DNA of 64,000 nt. It comes from SIG673 sp045653945 (GTDB lineage Bacteria > Bacillota > Clostridia > Oscillospirales > CAG-272). The stretch covers positions 1 to 64,000 of the forward strand of contig JAZOML010000016.1 of the NCBI GenBank assembly GCA_045653945.1, written 5' to 3'. Every line of letters begins with the position of its first letter. Positions within the stretch are counted from its first letter, which is position 1. The notes under the pieces are model-generated. The model had not been told where the DNA came from, did no database searches, and worked only from the letters and a program-made list of their open reading frames with translations. Made by a program: the position numbers and the translations under genes. Shown in pieces: positions 10,201 to 16,339 of this stretch.

Positions 10201-11203
10201 TTGTCCCCTTAACTATATCAGCTTTTTCGGAATCATCAGTCATGCTCTTTCTTACGAGCGCATCGTTTACGTAAATCTGATACCACTGGTCTTTATCATT
10301 GATAAGAAGTGCAATCTTTACTCCGTTTTCATAATCGTCTTCCGTAAGTCCGTAAACTGCGCCCGCAATACCGTCAATAGTGCCGTTAGCCTTATTGTAG
10401 GTAATAAAAGGCATAGTCTGACCAAGCTGAGACTTTTTACCGACTATCTGTACGTCGCAACTTGACTGCTTAAGGAACAGAACTGCCTCAAAAATATAGG
10501 TGGTATTCTCAAGCGCATAGACGTTAGGAGATATTGTTACACCAAAATTCGTTCCGCCCAAATACGTTCCGGGCGCAGGTCTGGTTACCGCAAGATAGGT
10601 GTTATCACCTACGGTCTTGTAGCCTGTATAATCCTTTGCACTCTCTACCTTTGCGGTGTTTACCATAATAGCATCATAGCTGAGGTGAGACCTATCACCC
10701 TCCATATCAGCCTTGATGCTCAGAAACTTAGTTTCAGTCTTATCACAGTCAACACATTTCGCTTCACCGATAGTGGGATCATCCTTTGTCGGTATGTAGT
10801 GAAGGAAGGTGTGGCCGATTGCAGTACCGGGAACCTCCTCATATTTATCCGCAGTATGTCCGCAAATATCGTATTTGTAGCAGTGAAGAACGTAATGTCC
10901 GTTCGTTTCACAGGTTGCATCGTTAAGATAAATCTTCTTTGTGCTATCGTAACGGTGTCCCGTAGGTTTTTTCGATTCATATTGCTCGGTAAAGCCACAG
11001 ACCTTACACTCCCTTTCTCTGATTTCAGGGGTTGTACAAGTTCCCGAAGCAATCAGCTTCTGCTTGTGCGGTCTGTCCTCGAATCTCCAAGTATGTCCCT
11101 CGTCGCAATTAGTTGCGTTCTCGTCATCGCCACAGGCAATGAACATAAGGCAGGGAAGCAGGAGAACTACGAGCAACAATATAAGTACCCGAATTTTCTT
11201 CAT
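4271..11203 (-). CDS. Giant cysteine-bead / LamG-like / BspA-LRR surface lipoprotein
   Basis: A 2310-aa exported protein of unknown role. The start ATG at 11203 gives a lipoprotein signal (MKKIRVLILLLVV... then LMFIACGD). Domains by eye (residues from that start): cysteine beads of the pattern GH-x(8-20)-C-x(3-4)-G-x(4-8)-C-x2-C at about 30-165, 411-640 and 1756-2140 (about 17 in total); LamG/concanavalin-like beta domains at about 165-405 and 646-880; three tandem repeats of about 200-230 residues at 890-1540 (shared FDS..., YDVFKL, L.VYV.GI); a further beta domain at 1560-1740; and BspA-type leucine-rich repeats (IP..AF..C.AL..V.LP) at about 2163-2300. The beads resemble zinc ribbons, common in Clostridia surface proteins; metal binding is inferred. 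It is monocistronic, with its own promoter and terminator, and divergent from the zinc-uptake operon. Adhesion, glycan binding or metal buffering are possible. Confidence 0.85.
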   Translation of the reverse strand: MKKIRVLILLLVVLLLPCLMFIACGDDENATNCDEGHTWRFEDRPHKQKLIASGTCTTPEIRERECKVCGFTEQYESKKPTGHRYDSTKKIYLNDATCETNGHYVLHCYKYDICGHTADKYEEVPGTAIGHTFLHYIPTKDDPTIGEAKCVDCDKTETKFLSIKADMEGDRSHLSYDAIMVNTAKVESAKDYTGYKTVGDNTYLAVTRPAPGTYLGGTNFGVTISPNVYALENTTYIFEAVLFLKQSSCDVQIVGKKSQLGQTMPFITYNKANGTIDGIAGAVYGLTEDDYENGVKIALLINDKDQWYQIYVNDALVRKSMTDDSEKADIVKGTITYGDDYNYYAGFALGGFEIIALGDAETEFGVDDIKVYAGTAPEGYDKDNVLNQSYTTVTLSTGEQVSIKLPAKGCEHNFVGGTPVSHGCVTAGYTVFTCTECGGQEIRDEDEPVGHTFDIHTSYEADCFNPGYDVKECSVCHAKEAEQTAPKLEHKHGDDAEYTEPTCEDNAITKGDCIHCGTYFEFVDKGTAYGHELGEGAVVTNPTCTTDGYTSGLCKRCGEEYTDENSIVKAFGHYSLTYTTHSATCDTAGCKVYTCASCGVEQIEEIAAEPIIGHKLFTKIGEKDGKKWVTNSCVNCEYSFSFVPLDNPFPSFGAMKGNLGDKLFNWAYAVDDPNAKVMGQGGDYNTVIANTGWKNVQWDNLDNHTARMLMASSGSDGHNDFAGRAANNRYGLKGESIIFETDVRHPTEGELSDLGEGFVPGGTILGFRNAGTVVRVAPDGKVYVRKTSDTGYGVTGETVATISADKWTKIAIKIDFTYCNYTVYINGEKKAVVDMPEAEATKQDGKNGGTEGMRIGVQGARNGSGVGVIYYRNIYVYEGVTPVNTVVEKAPTDKFGTTFKNDTDINKFDKNGYLIDFKGDLKIKNKVNFNATIKNDKLVINAGPNTNSVEDADTGAFDSYIEGPLSAFDGMAYTVKLNVKFDKTTGEYDLIKLVRSNATVSESLVYIKDRKLNALGGYTYTLGEGEELEIVAIIRDGVAGNNYDLYINGIARVKGESFADGDYANTLGAGTSMMRMFYIRNNSYDMSVTVSDIDVYDKDVSLIKEYAFDVEGNKTEQSNFVILEETVNVEYLVALGNGIKIEDKANFRASISGSALNLVYDKDNVKTHFGADDKAFDSALALSLAEYKDLTFAAKLKFTPNATTGAYDVFAIDRDDKKQSLVYVEGGTLKVFNSGYELSLEPEADAGDDTTEVQTEEADSLKAIELEIVINDGSKGDTFTLYVNGKIAAANVSFNDTEVGNLGSESVLRMFRVTNADAVMDVTLNSFEIYTILEEADYYGTAFPVSKETNVFFDGTTNIVKDLCGDLNIVTKQNFTAKLDVSKLYLNYVPGSTSVDGAEEGFDSHIFADISKFNGTYTVNIEAILSNITGKDGGKYDVFKLVGADKSLDVITVDGNTITTYGGWKRTFNFNDTVIFDIVVNGGKLSVYVDGILIVDSVAIEGEYTSFKMFNVVDAEKSMKVDVVDINVYDKEVIPQHYVGKLANLTEPGRIDNALSFDGTDNPLDFVPANSKVAGGFYYEEISGSYLLAVAPADIKPMANTNLVKISAKDGKADENGVWTLNVGDFATNGVYPLEFYLKNIVGDINNGYDISNYSKVSVSFFVDDKTKGYEFEIKLRGQTDLTLFSGTKTTGWYTVEVDLASAPDYVYGIMVDFKGIDDVAEIDGFNFYLYNVDLICDSRVMDEIEYLYKPALKAACGENHTWETKVDEEGNPVVNVIFKEATCDQNGYNYKTCTKCSHVEIEFVNAKGHTFDKVIEDQTGVGVLPGCESDGVEAYACSCEGCTATTIKPLYKTGHKFEKLENATADDGYLAPTCEEDGYDVYVCTNENCNHKGKKFILKTSKLGHAKAEGATETVISELDCDTDGVVEISECANCGESYQVVTEAIGHDYKEITESPDCVTEGKKYKKCETCGDIADEETLEPLGHTAPAKYLQTPVAETCLTPKGWKFSCTVCDKEGFIADDEDGLPLPHDWGEWITPDNPAEGVTVIEKTCGTNGHKDKTCAECGGLISELGTDAEKAECVIPMTGDHVWADDWTKSDDFEDGVKGEKWHKCTGPKCSYTKEGDKPEGAGTEGIVFAYNNVNAYVIVGYNGTDTDTEIVIPAIYKGKPVIVGNGFAGNTTITKVEIADGVLISDGAFKNCTALAKVKLPADITAIPVDAFSGCTALESIELPASCTVIKFGAFYGCTALDTITINGTLTELQMSAFAECNALTTVKYVNQNIPDDDRINDIGNDAFLNAEWTAIEAE

Positions 11204-11299
11204 AATGCCATGACCAATCCTTTCGTATTTTTTACGAATACCCGTAGGCGCATTCGGTTCACCCACGATTGTTTCGCAAATGTCAATTTGGTAATTCAC

Positions 11300-11328
11300 A
11301 TTATATCATTATAATATAGGTTTTTCAA
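11300..11328 (-). promoter_or_regulatory. Sigma-A-type promoter for the giant lipoprotein
   Basis: Minus strand TTGAAA (11323-11328), a 17-bp spacer, TATAAT (11300-11305). The predicted leader is about 90 nt. Confidence 0.75.
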
Positions 11329-11511
11329 TGTATTTTTTCAATATTGAAATGTATTTTTCAAACATCGATTAATGTTATTCGCATATTAAACAAAGGTTTT
11401 TTTAGCTTTTATTGCATTTTAAACAAAATATTTTTAAAAATAAATTAAACCACGCCCACATAATCGATTAAAATACGACGCCCAATTTTATTTAATAAAA
11501 AATTAACACTT

Positions 11512-11536
11512 TATCGCAAAAAAATTCATTGCGATA
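11512..11536 (+). promoter_or_regulatory. Candidate operator upstream of the Zur-like gene
   Basis: Perfect inverted repeat TATCGCAA-N9-TTGCGATA, ending 58 bp before the regulator start, where a promoter would be expected. Its spacing differs from the classical Fur 7-1-7 and Zur 9-1-9 boxes, so assigning it to the adjacent Fur-family protein is inference. Confidence 0.4.
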
Positions 11537-11594
11537 TGTTACAATATCCCTCGAATTTGAAACTCAGTATCATTTTTACCCAAAGGAAACATTT

Positions 11595-12011
11595 ATGGAA
11601 CACGGATATAAAACGAAACAACGTGAAAGCCTGCTTGAATTTTTAAAGCAAAACTCTCACCGTTGTATGTCGGCAGAGGAAATAATAGACGGCATTTCCA
11701 CCGATGAAAAACGCGCTTCTAAGGCGACGGTTTACCGCACCCTTGAGCTGTTTACCGCCGACGGAACGGTGTCAAAATTCATCGGAGCAAGAGGACAGAG
11801 TGCAGTTTACCGTTACAACGGAGAACACCACACACACTTCCACCTTAAATGCACTGATTGTGATAAAACCGAGTGTGTAGACTGCGGCTTTATCAACCGT
11901 ATGCAGGGACATTTTCTTGAAAATCACGGCTTTACCGTCAGTGCCACACAAACGGTAATCTACGGACTATGCAGAGTTTGTCAGCTTAAACAAAGGAGGG
12001 CAAACCGATGA
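11595..12011 (+). CDS. Fur-family metalloregulator, probably zinc-responsive (Zur)
   Basis: A 138-aa repressor with an N-terminal winged helix (SAEEIIDGIS, then KASKATVYRTLELF) and a C-terminal dimerisation/metal domain with HTHFH and two CxxC pairs (CTDC...CVDC, and C-x2-C near the C-terminus) typical of the structural zinc site. Its place as first gene of a ZnuABC operon, sharing an ATGA overlap with znuA, argues for zinc sensing rather than iron or peroxide; this is inference from context. The ATG at 11595 was chosen because AAAGGA precedes it at 6 bp; the upstream extension has no family similarity. An inverted repeat just upstream may be its own operator. Confidence 0.85.
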   Translation: MEHGYKTKQRESLLEFLKQNSHRCMSAEEIIDGISTDEKRASKATVYRTLELFTADGTVSKFIGARGQSAVYRYNGEHHTHFHLKCTDCDKTECVDCGFINRMQGHFLENHGFTVSATQTVIYGLCRVCQLKQRRANR

Positions 12012-13006
12012 GAAAGCTTACTATTTTTATTATAGCTGCACTTCTTTTTTTCTGCCTTACGTCCTGTTCGACAGCCGCTCCATATAGCGAGGGCGAGGGA
12101 GAGCTTAACATCGTTACGTCAAGCTTTATTCCCTTTGACTTTGCTCGAGCCATAACGGGCGGCAAGGCTAAAATAACCGTTTTGCAAACCAGCGGCGGCG
12201 ATATCCACGATTACACCCCGACCACCGCCTCGCTCGAAGCGATATCGAAAGCGGACATTTTCATTTGTATCGGTGGACTTTCCGACGATGCGTGGGTTGA
12301 TGCGGCGCTCAGCGCCTCGGGTAATACCGACGCAACCGTAATCAGACTCCTCGACTACGTAGACGGTAAGCTTGCGGACCTCCAAGGGCACACACATAGT
12401 GATTTTTGCCACCAAAACCACTCTCACGACCATAATCAGCACGACCACACGCATAGCACTGACGACGGACATAATCACACAGCCGACGAGCATATCTGGA
12501 CCTCTCCAAAAAACGCAATTAAATCAGCCGAAATAATTGCGAGTATTTGCGCCGAAAAAGACGAAAATAACGCACACGTATACATCGAAAACGCAAAAAA
12601 CTACACCGACGCCCTCGCCGTTTTAGATAGCGAATACACCTTGGCATTTGAAAGCTCTCCTCATAAAACCCTCGTTTTTGCAGACCGTTTTCCCTTCGTT
12701 TACCTCACAAACGACTATGGTTCTTGCTACTTTGCGGCATTTAGCGGCTGCACAAGTGAAATCAGCGCAAGCTTTGATACTGTGGTAAGACTCAGCGATG
12801 CGGTAACGCATAGCGGCGTAAAATATCTCATCGTAACCGAAGGCTCCGACACTCAACTTGCAAAAAGCATTTCGGGTGCAAACAACTGCCAAATACTCAC
12901 CCTTAACTCAATGCAGGCGGTATCCCTTACCGAAATCAGGGACGGAATAACCTATCTTGACACAATGAAGGCTAATCTGAACGTACTAAAAACCGCACTT
13001 GCATAA
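12008..13006 (+). CDS. znuA: Zinc ABC transporter substrate-binding lipoprotein
   Basis: Captures Zn2+ outside the membrane for the ZnuB/ZnuC importer. Of its 332 aa, the first approximately 22 form a lipoprotein signal (LLFFCLTSCST). It belongs to the cluster A-I metal-binding family: a ligand histidine at GGDIHDYTPT, then a very His/Asp-rich loop (about residues 130-160, with HSHDHNQHDHTHS) as in ZnuA/AdcA, followed by DEHIWTSPKNA, which carries another ligand. It overlaps the Zur-like gene by 4 bases. The His loop favours zinc over manganese. Confidence 0.92.
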   Translation: MRKLTIFIIAALLFFCLTSCSTAAPYSEGEGELNIVTSSFIPFDFARAITGGKAKITVLQTSGGDIHDYTPTTASLEAISKADIFICIGGLSDDAWVDAALSASGNTDATVIRLLDYVDGKLADLQGHTHSDFCHQNHSHDHNQHDHTHSTDDGHNHTADEHIWTSPKNAIKSAEIIASICAEKDENNAHVYIENAKNYTDALAVLDSEYTLAFESSPHKTLVFADRFPFVYLTNDYGSCYFAAFSGCTSEISASFDTVVRLSDAVTHSGVKYLIVTEGSDTQLAKSISGANNCQILTLNSMQAVSLTEIRDGITYLDTMKANLNVLKTALA

Positions 13007-13078
13007 CCAATTCAAGGCACACGTAAACGCAAAAATTAAATTTAAAGACTAAAATTCACATAAAAAAGGACACCGAAA

Positions 13079-13987
13079 ATGGCACTTTTAAAAACCGAAA
13101 ACCTTGCCCTCGGCTATAACGGAAAAACAATTGTTGAAGATATAAATATTGAAGTTAACCGAGGTGATTTTCTTTGTATAGTCGGAGAAAACGGCTCAGG
13201 CAAATCAACACTGATGAAAACCCTGCTCGGCTTAAAGACCGCGCATAGCGGCACTGTTTCCTACCTTGAAGGGCTGAAAAAAACCGAAATAGGCTACCTT
13301 CCCCAACAGACACTTGCGCAGAGAGATTTTCCCGCCTCAGTTTATGAGGTGGTACTGTCAGGCTGCCTGAATAAGACGGGACGTCTGCCGTTTTTCAGAG
13401 GGGGACACAAAAACCTCGCAAGGCAAAATATGGAAAAATTAGGCATAAGCGACCTTGCACACCGTTGCTACCGTGAGCTTTCAGGCGGTCAGCAGCAACG
13501 AGCGCTTCTTGCTCGTGCGCTTTGCGCCTCAAGTGAGCTTCTTTTACTCGACGAGCCGGTATCGGGACTCGACCCGATAGTAACAAACGAGCTTTACGGC
13601 GTAATAGAAAAGCTCAATAAGGACGGACTTACCGTTATAATGATTTCTCACGATATCTCGGCGGCGGTAAATTACGCAACACATATACTTCACCTTGCAA
13701 ACACACCGCTTTTTTACGGCAAAACCGAGGACTACCTCACAAGCGACGTCGGACGGGCACTCCAAGCCCCGACCTGCTGTACCTGTATCCCACTGCTCAG
13801 TCCTCTTATGACGGTTGCAAGAGCCAGCACTCCTAAGCCCCCGCAACCACGCAAAAGAGCCTCAAAAACCAATTCAATCGCACCCACAGTTAACCAAATG
13901 GGACAAAATACCGTTCCAAGAGTCGCACGAAACAGTGCGGGAATAATTCCGCCGAGCGACACCGATGCAGACGGGGAGGACAACTAA
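13079..13987 (+). CDS. znuC: Zinc ABC transporter ATPase with unusual C-terminal tail
   Basis: Energises zinc import. Walker A is GENGSGKST (about residue 38), the Q-loop lies at YLPQQ, the signature at LSGGQQQRALLARAL, and Walker B at LLLLDEPVSGLDP, with the switch histidine in ISHD. Canonical ZnuC ends at about 225-240 residues; this protein has 302. From about residue 225 (after YLTSDVGR) the sequence turns into a Cys/Pro/Ser/Arg-rich, low-similarity tail (CCTC, STPKPPQPRKRASK). The frame stays open to a stop 1 base before znuB, whose ribosome-binding site (GGGGAGG) lies inside the tail. A frameshift or replaced 3' end is possible. The start ATG at 13079 has only a weak Shine-Dalgarno. Confidence 0.9.
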   Translation: MALLKTENLALGYNGKTIVEDINIEVNRGDFLCIVGENGSGKSTLMKTLLGLKTAHSGTVSYLEGLKKTEIGYLPQQTLAQRDFPASVYEVVLSGCLNKTGRLPFFRGGHKNLARQNMEKLGISDLAHRCYRELSGGQQQRALLARALCASSELLLLDEPVSGLDPIVTNELYGVIEKLNKDGLTVIMISHDISAAVNYATHILHLANTPLFYGKTEDYLTSDVGRALQAPTCCTCIPLLSPLMTVARASTPKPPQPRKRASKTNSIAPTVNQMGQNTVPRVARNSAGIIPPSDTDADGEDN

Positions 13988-13988
13988 A

Positions 13989-14828
13989 ATGCTTGAAAAT
14001 CTCATAATTTACTATAAAACCTTCCCCGTAGTCCGATACGCTACGGTGGTAATAATTCTCGTTTCGCTCTGCTCGGCGCTGCTCGGAGTGAGCTTGGTCC
14101 TCAAACGCTTTTCAATGATAGGCGACGGACTTTCTCACGCCGCCTTCGGCGCAACCGCAATAGCAACGGCAGTAGGACTCACACCGTTCTATATTGCGCT
14201 CCCCGTAACCGTTTTATCGGCGGTCTTATTGCTCCGAGTCAAAAGCAATAAAGTTGTAGGCGATGCCGCGATAGCTATGATTTCGGCAGGCGCACTCGCC
14301 GTCGGATACCTTGCCCTGAGCCTTTTCCCCGAAAACGCTTCAAGCATAGCAGGCGATGCTTGCACTACCCTTTTCGGCTCTCAAAGTATTATATCCACCA
14401 ACCTTAGCGACGTTATAATTTGCTCCGTCCTTGCACTTGTAGTCATCTTATTTATGCTGTTTTTCTACCACAAGATATTTGCGGTAACCTTTGATGAGAG
14501 CTTTGCGCAGGCGACAGGCACAAAGACGGGACTTTACAATACCCTGCTTGCGGTAGTAACGGGAATTGTCATCGTTATTTCAATGAAAATGGTAGGCGCT
14601 CTGCTCATCTCCGCTCTCATCACCTTTCCCGCGCTTTCGGCTATGCGTGTGTTCAAAACCTTCAAAAAGGTAATGATATGCGCCGCTATCATTTCGGTTG
14701 CGTGTGCTATAATCGGACTCCTATTTTCTATAACCGTGTCCACCCCGATTGGCCCCACCGTTGCGGTAGCAAACATCATAGTTTTCGGCGTATTTTTTGC
14801 CGTTGGCAAAATAAAAGCCATCAACTGA
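13989..14828 (+). CDS. znuB: Zinc ABC transporter permease
   Basis: Membrane subunit of the zinc importer (ABC-3 family), 279 aa, with about eight hydrophobic segments. The family signature LLGVSLVLKRFSMIGDGLSH appears at about residues 31-50, and the late segment GALLISALITFPALSA is also characteristic. The ATG at 13989 has GGGGAGG ten bases upstream and begins one base after the znuC stop. It is the last gene of the operon and is followed by a strong bidirectional terminator. Confidence 0.93.
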   Translation: MLENLIIYYKTFPVVRYATVVIILVSLCSALLGVSLVLKRFSMIGDGLSHAAFGATAIATAVGLTPFYIALPVTVLSAVLLLRVKSNKVVGDAAIAMISAGALAVGYLALSLFPENASSIAGDACTTLFGSQSIISTNLSDVIICSVLALVVILFMLFFYHKIFAVTFDESFAQATGTKTGLYNTLLAVVTGIVIVISMKMVGALLISALITFPALSAMRVFKTFKKVMICAAIISVACAIIGLLFSITVSTPIGPTVAVANIIVFGVFFAVGKIKAIN

Positions 14829-14837
14829 ATTTCCAAT

Positions 14838-14868
14838 AAAAAAGACCGAGCAATGCTCGGTCTTTTTT
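14838..14868. terminator. Bidirectional intrinsic terminator
   Basis: Perfect 11-bp stem AAAGACCGAGC-AAT-GCTCGGTCTTT with A- and T-runs on both sides. It serves znuB (plus) and the AraC-type gene (minus), whose stop it abuts. Confidence 0.9.
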
Positions 14869-15707
14869 TATATTTTGAGATACCCTTTTTTTCGATATTC
14901 ACTTGGAGATATACCGCTCATTTTCTTAAAAAACAGCGACATACCCGAAACAGAGGGAAAGCGTAGACGCTCCGCAATTTTATCAAATGCCATACCCGAC
15001 GCAATAAAATCACAAAGCCGTTCATACCTTTTACCTTTGATAAACAAAGCAGGAGTTTTACCTGTATTTTGTAAATAAACCCTTGATAAATGCTCACGTG
15101 TTACCCCAAGCTCCGATGCAACGCTTGAAACGGTGGGGTTTTCCTCCACGTGCAAGGTTACGTAACGTACAAAATCCTCCACAAGCGAAACGCTCTCCCT
15201 TTCATAGCTGCAAATAAGCGAAATAAGACGTGGAAAAGCGGATATTCTTCCCTGCTCGTTGCGGATAGCCTCCCGACAAAGGGTAGTCAAATCATAAGCA
15301 TCAACCTCATAAATACTTCGATACTCACAAAGCTCTCCCACAACCTCACGCACACCCGCACCGTCAAAGCATAAAACTATAAACTCCCACGGCTCATCGG
15401 CACACTCGGGATACCCGTAGCCACAATCAGCTGCATTGATTATGTTAAAAAAGCCCTGACCGGCACTGACAGTATACCTCTGACCGTTATAAATTACCTC
15501 GCCCTTACCCGCTAAGGTAAAATGAAAAATACAATGCTCCTCATCACGCCTGTCCTCGCCCCTTGAAGAGTAGGAAACGTCAGAGGCAGTCTGATGAAAA
15601 ATCTCAAAAATCCTTTGAATACTGTGCGGAGTGCTTTCAACCTCAAAATAAGAATACGGTGGTATCTTGGCGGCGGAAAACATCACATTTTTGCTATCCA
15701 TTATCAC
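14868..15707 (-). CDS. AraC-family transcriptional regulator
   Basis: A 279-aa regulator with an N-terminal cupin-like ligand domain (about residues 40-130: HFTLAGKGEVIYNGQRY, GQGFFNI) and two C-terminal helix-turn-helix motifs (VSSVASELGVTREHLSRVY and the AraC signature near FPSVSGMSLFFKKMSGISPSEYR). Regulators of this build usually respond to a sugar. It is divergent from the YgjV/GH38-like pair, which it probably controls (inference). The start is most likely GTG at 15707, where AAAGGAG is spaced 6 bp; an ATG at 15701 is the alternative. Confidence 0.9.
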   Translation of the reverse strand: MIMDSKNVMFSAAKIPPYSYFEVESTPHSIQRIFEIFHQTASDVSYSSRGEDRRDEEHCIFHFTLAGKGEVIYNGQRYTVSAGQGFFNIINAADCGYGYPECADEPWEFIVLCFDGAGVREVVGELCEYRSIYEVDAYDLTTLCREAIRNEQGRISAFPRLISLICSYERESVSLVEDFVRYVTLHVEENPTVSSVASELGVTREHLSRVYLQNTGKTPALFIKGKRYERLCDFIASGMAFDKIAERLRFPSVSGMSLFFKKMSGISPSEYRKKGYLKI

Positions 15708-15805
15708 ATTTTGCTCCTTTCACCTTAGTAAAATCCAATGTATAATTAAATTATGATAATTCAATTATATCACAAAATAACACTGTATGTCAAGGACTTA
15801 ATCTT

Positions 15806-16339
15806 ATGTACGAAATTATAGCACAGCTGATAGGATACCTCGGAGCGGCATTTTTAATAATGTCGTTTCAAATAAAAAACGAAAAGAAATTCTTCCTTTG
15901 CCAATGTGTAGGCAGCGGACTTTTCCTTATTAACTACCTTATGCTGACGGCTTGGACGGGTGTGCTTATCAGTATAATGAGCGTAACCCGCTCGGCACTC
16001 GCGCCCTACGTATCGGGCAAAAAACGGTACGTTTTAATACCTCTTGTCCTCTTTATTCCAATACTTGCAGGCTTTTTTATCTATCAGGGTATTCAAACAA
16101 TCCTTATGATAGTGGCATACTGCGTCTTTACCGTTGCAATGTTTACAAAGAACAGTAAGCTTATCAGAGTAACTCAGCTTACCGTAGCCTCGCCGCTTCA
16201 ACTTGCACATAATATCATCGTTTCCTCGCAGGGCGGTATTCTTTGCGAAAGCTTCAATATCATATCAATTATAGTATCATTTTTCAGAATCGGATTTAAA
16301 AATTTTCAAAAAGCAGGAGAAAGTAATAATGAAAAGTAA
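15806..16339 (+). CDS. YgjV-like inner membrane protein
   Basis: A 177-aa integral membrane protein with five or six hydrophobic segments. The opening EIIAQLIGYLGAAFLIMSFQ, a segment rich in Gly/Asn (CVGSGLFLINYLMLTAWTG) and LAHNIIVSSQGG match the YgjV (Imp-YgjV) family as I know it; its biochemical role is not established. The start ATG at 15806 has AAGGA at 9 bp. The 3' end overlaps the next gene by 11 bases, so the two are translated from one transcript. Confidence 0.75.
   Translation: MYEIIAQLIGYLGAAFLIMSFQIKNEKKFFLCQCVGSGLFLINYLMLTAWTGVLISIMSVTRSALAPYVSGKKRYVLIPLVLFIPILAGFFIYQGIQTILMIVAYCVFTVAMFTKNSKLIRVTQLTVASPLQLAHNIIVSSQGGILCESFNIISIIVSFFRIGFKNFQKAGESNNEK

Larger units (their letters stand above)
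11204..11594. other. Divergent intergenic region, giant lipoprotein / zinc operon
   Basis: 391 AT-rich bases between the two start codons. It contains the minus-strand promoter (11300-11328), a three-codon ORF ahead of the lipoprotein start (11200-11211), a TTTCAATATTGAAA palindrome (11336-11349) within a pair of AATGTATTTTT direct repeats, and a TATCGCAA/TTGCGATA inverted repeat (11512-11536) near the regulator gene. No other gene was seen. Confidence 0.6.

Noticed and set aside
11204..11299. Upstream in-frame start of the giant lipoprotein
   Set aside because: It would add 32 residues before a textbook lipoprotein signal and would start upstream of, or at, the mapped -10 region.
13732..13983. 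Hydrophobic antisense ORF opposite the znuC tail
   Set aside because: No ATG start and no ribosome-binding site; kept only as a note on the odd tail.
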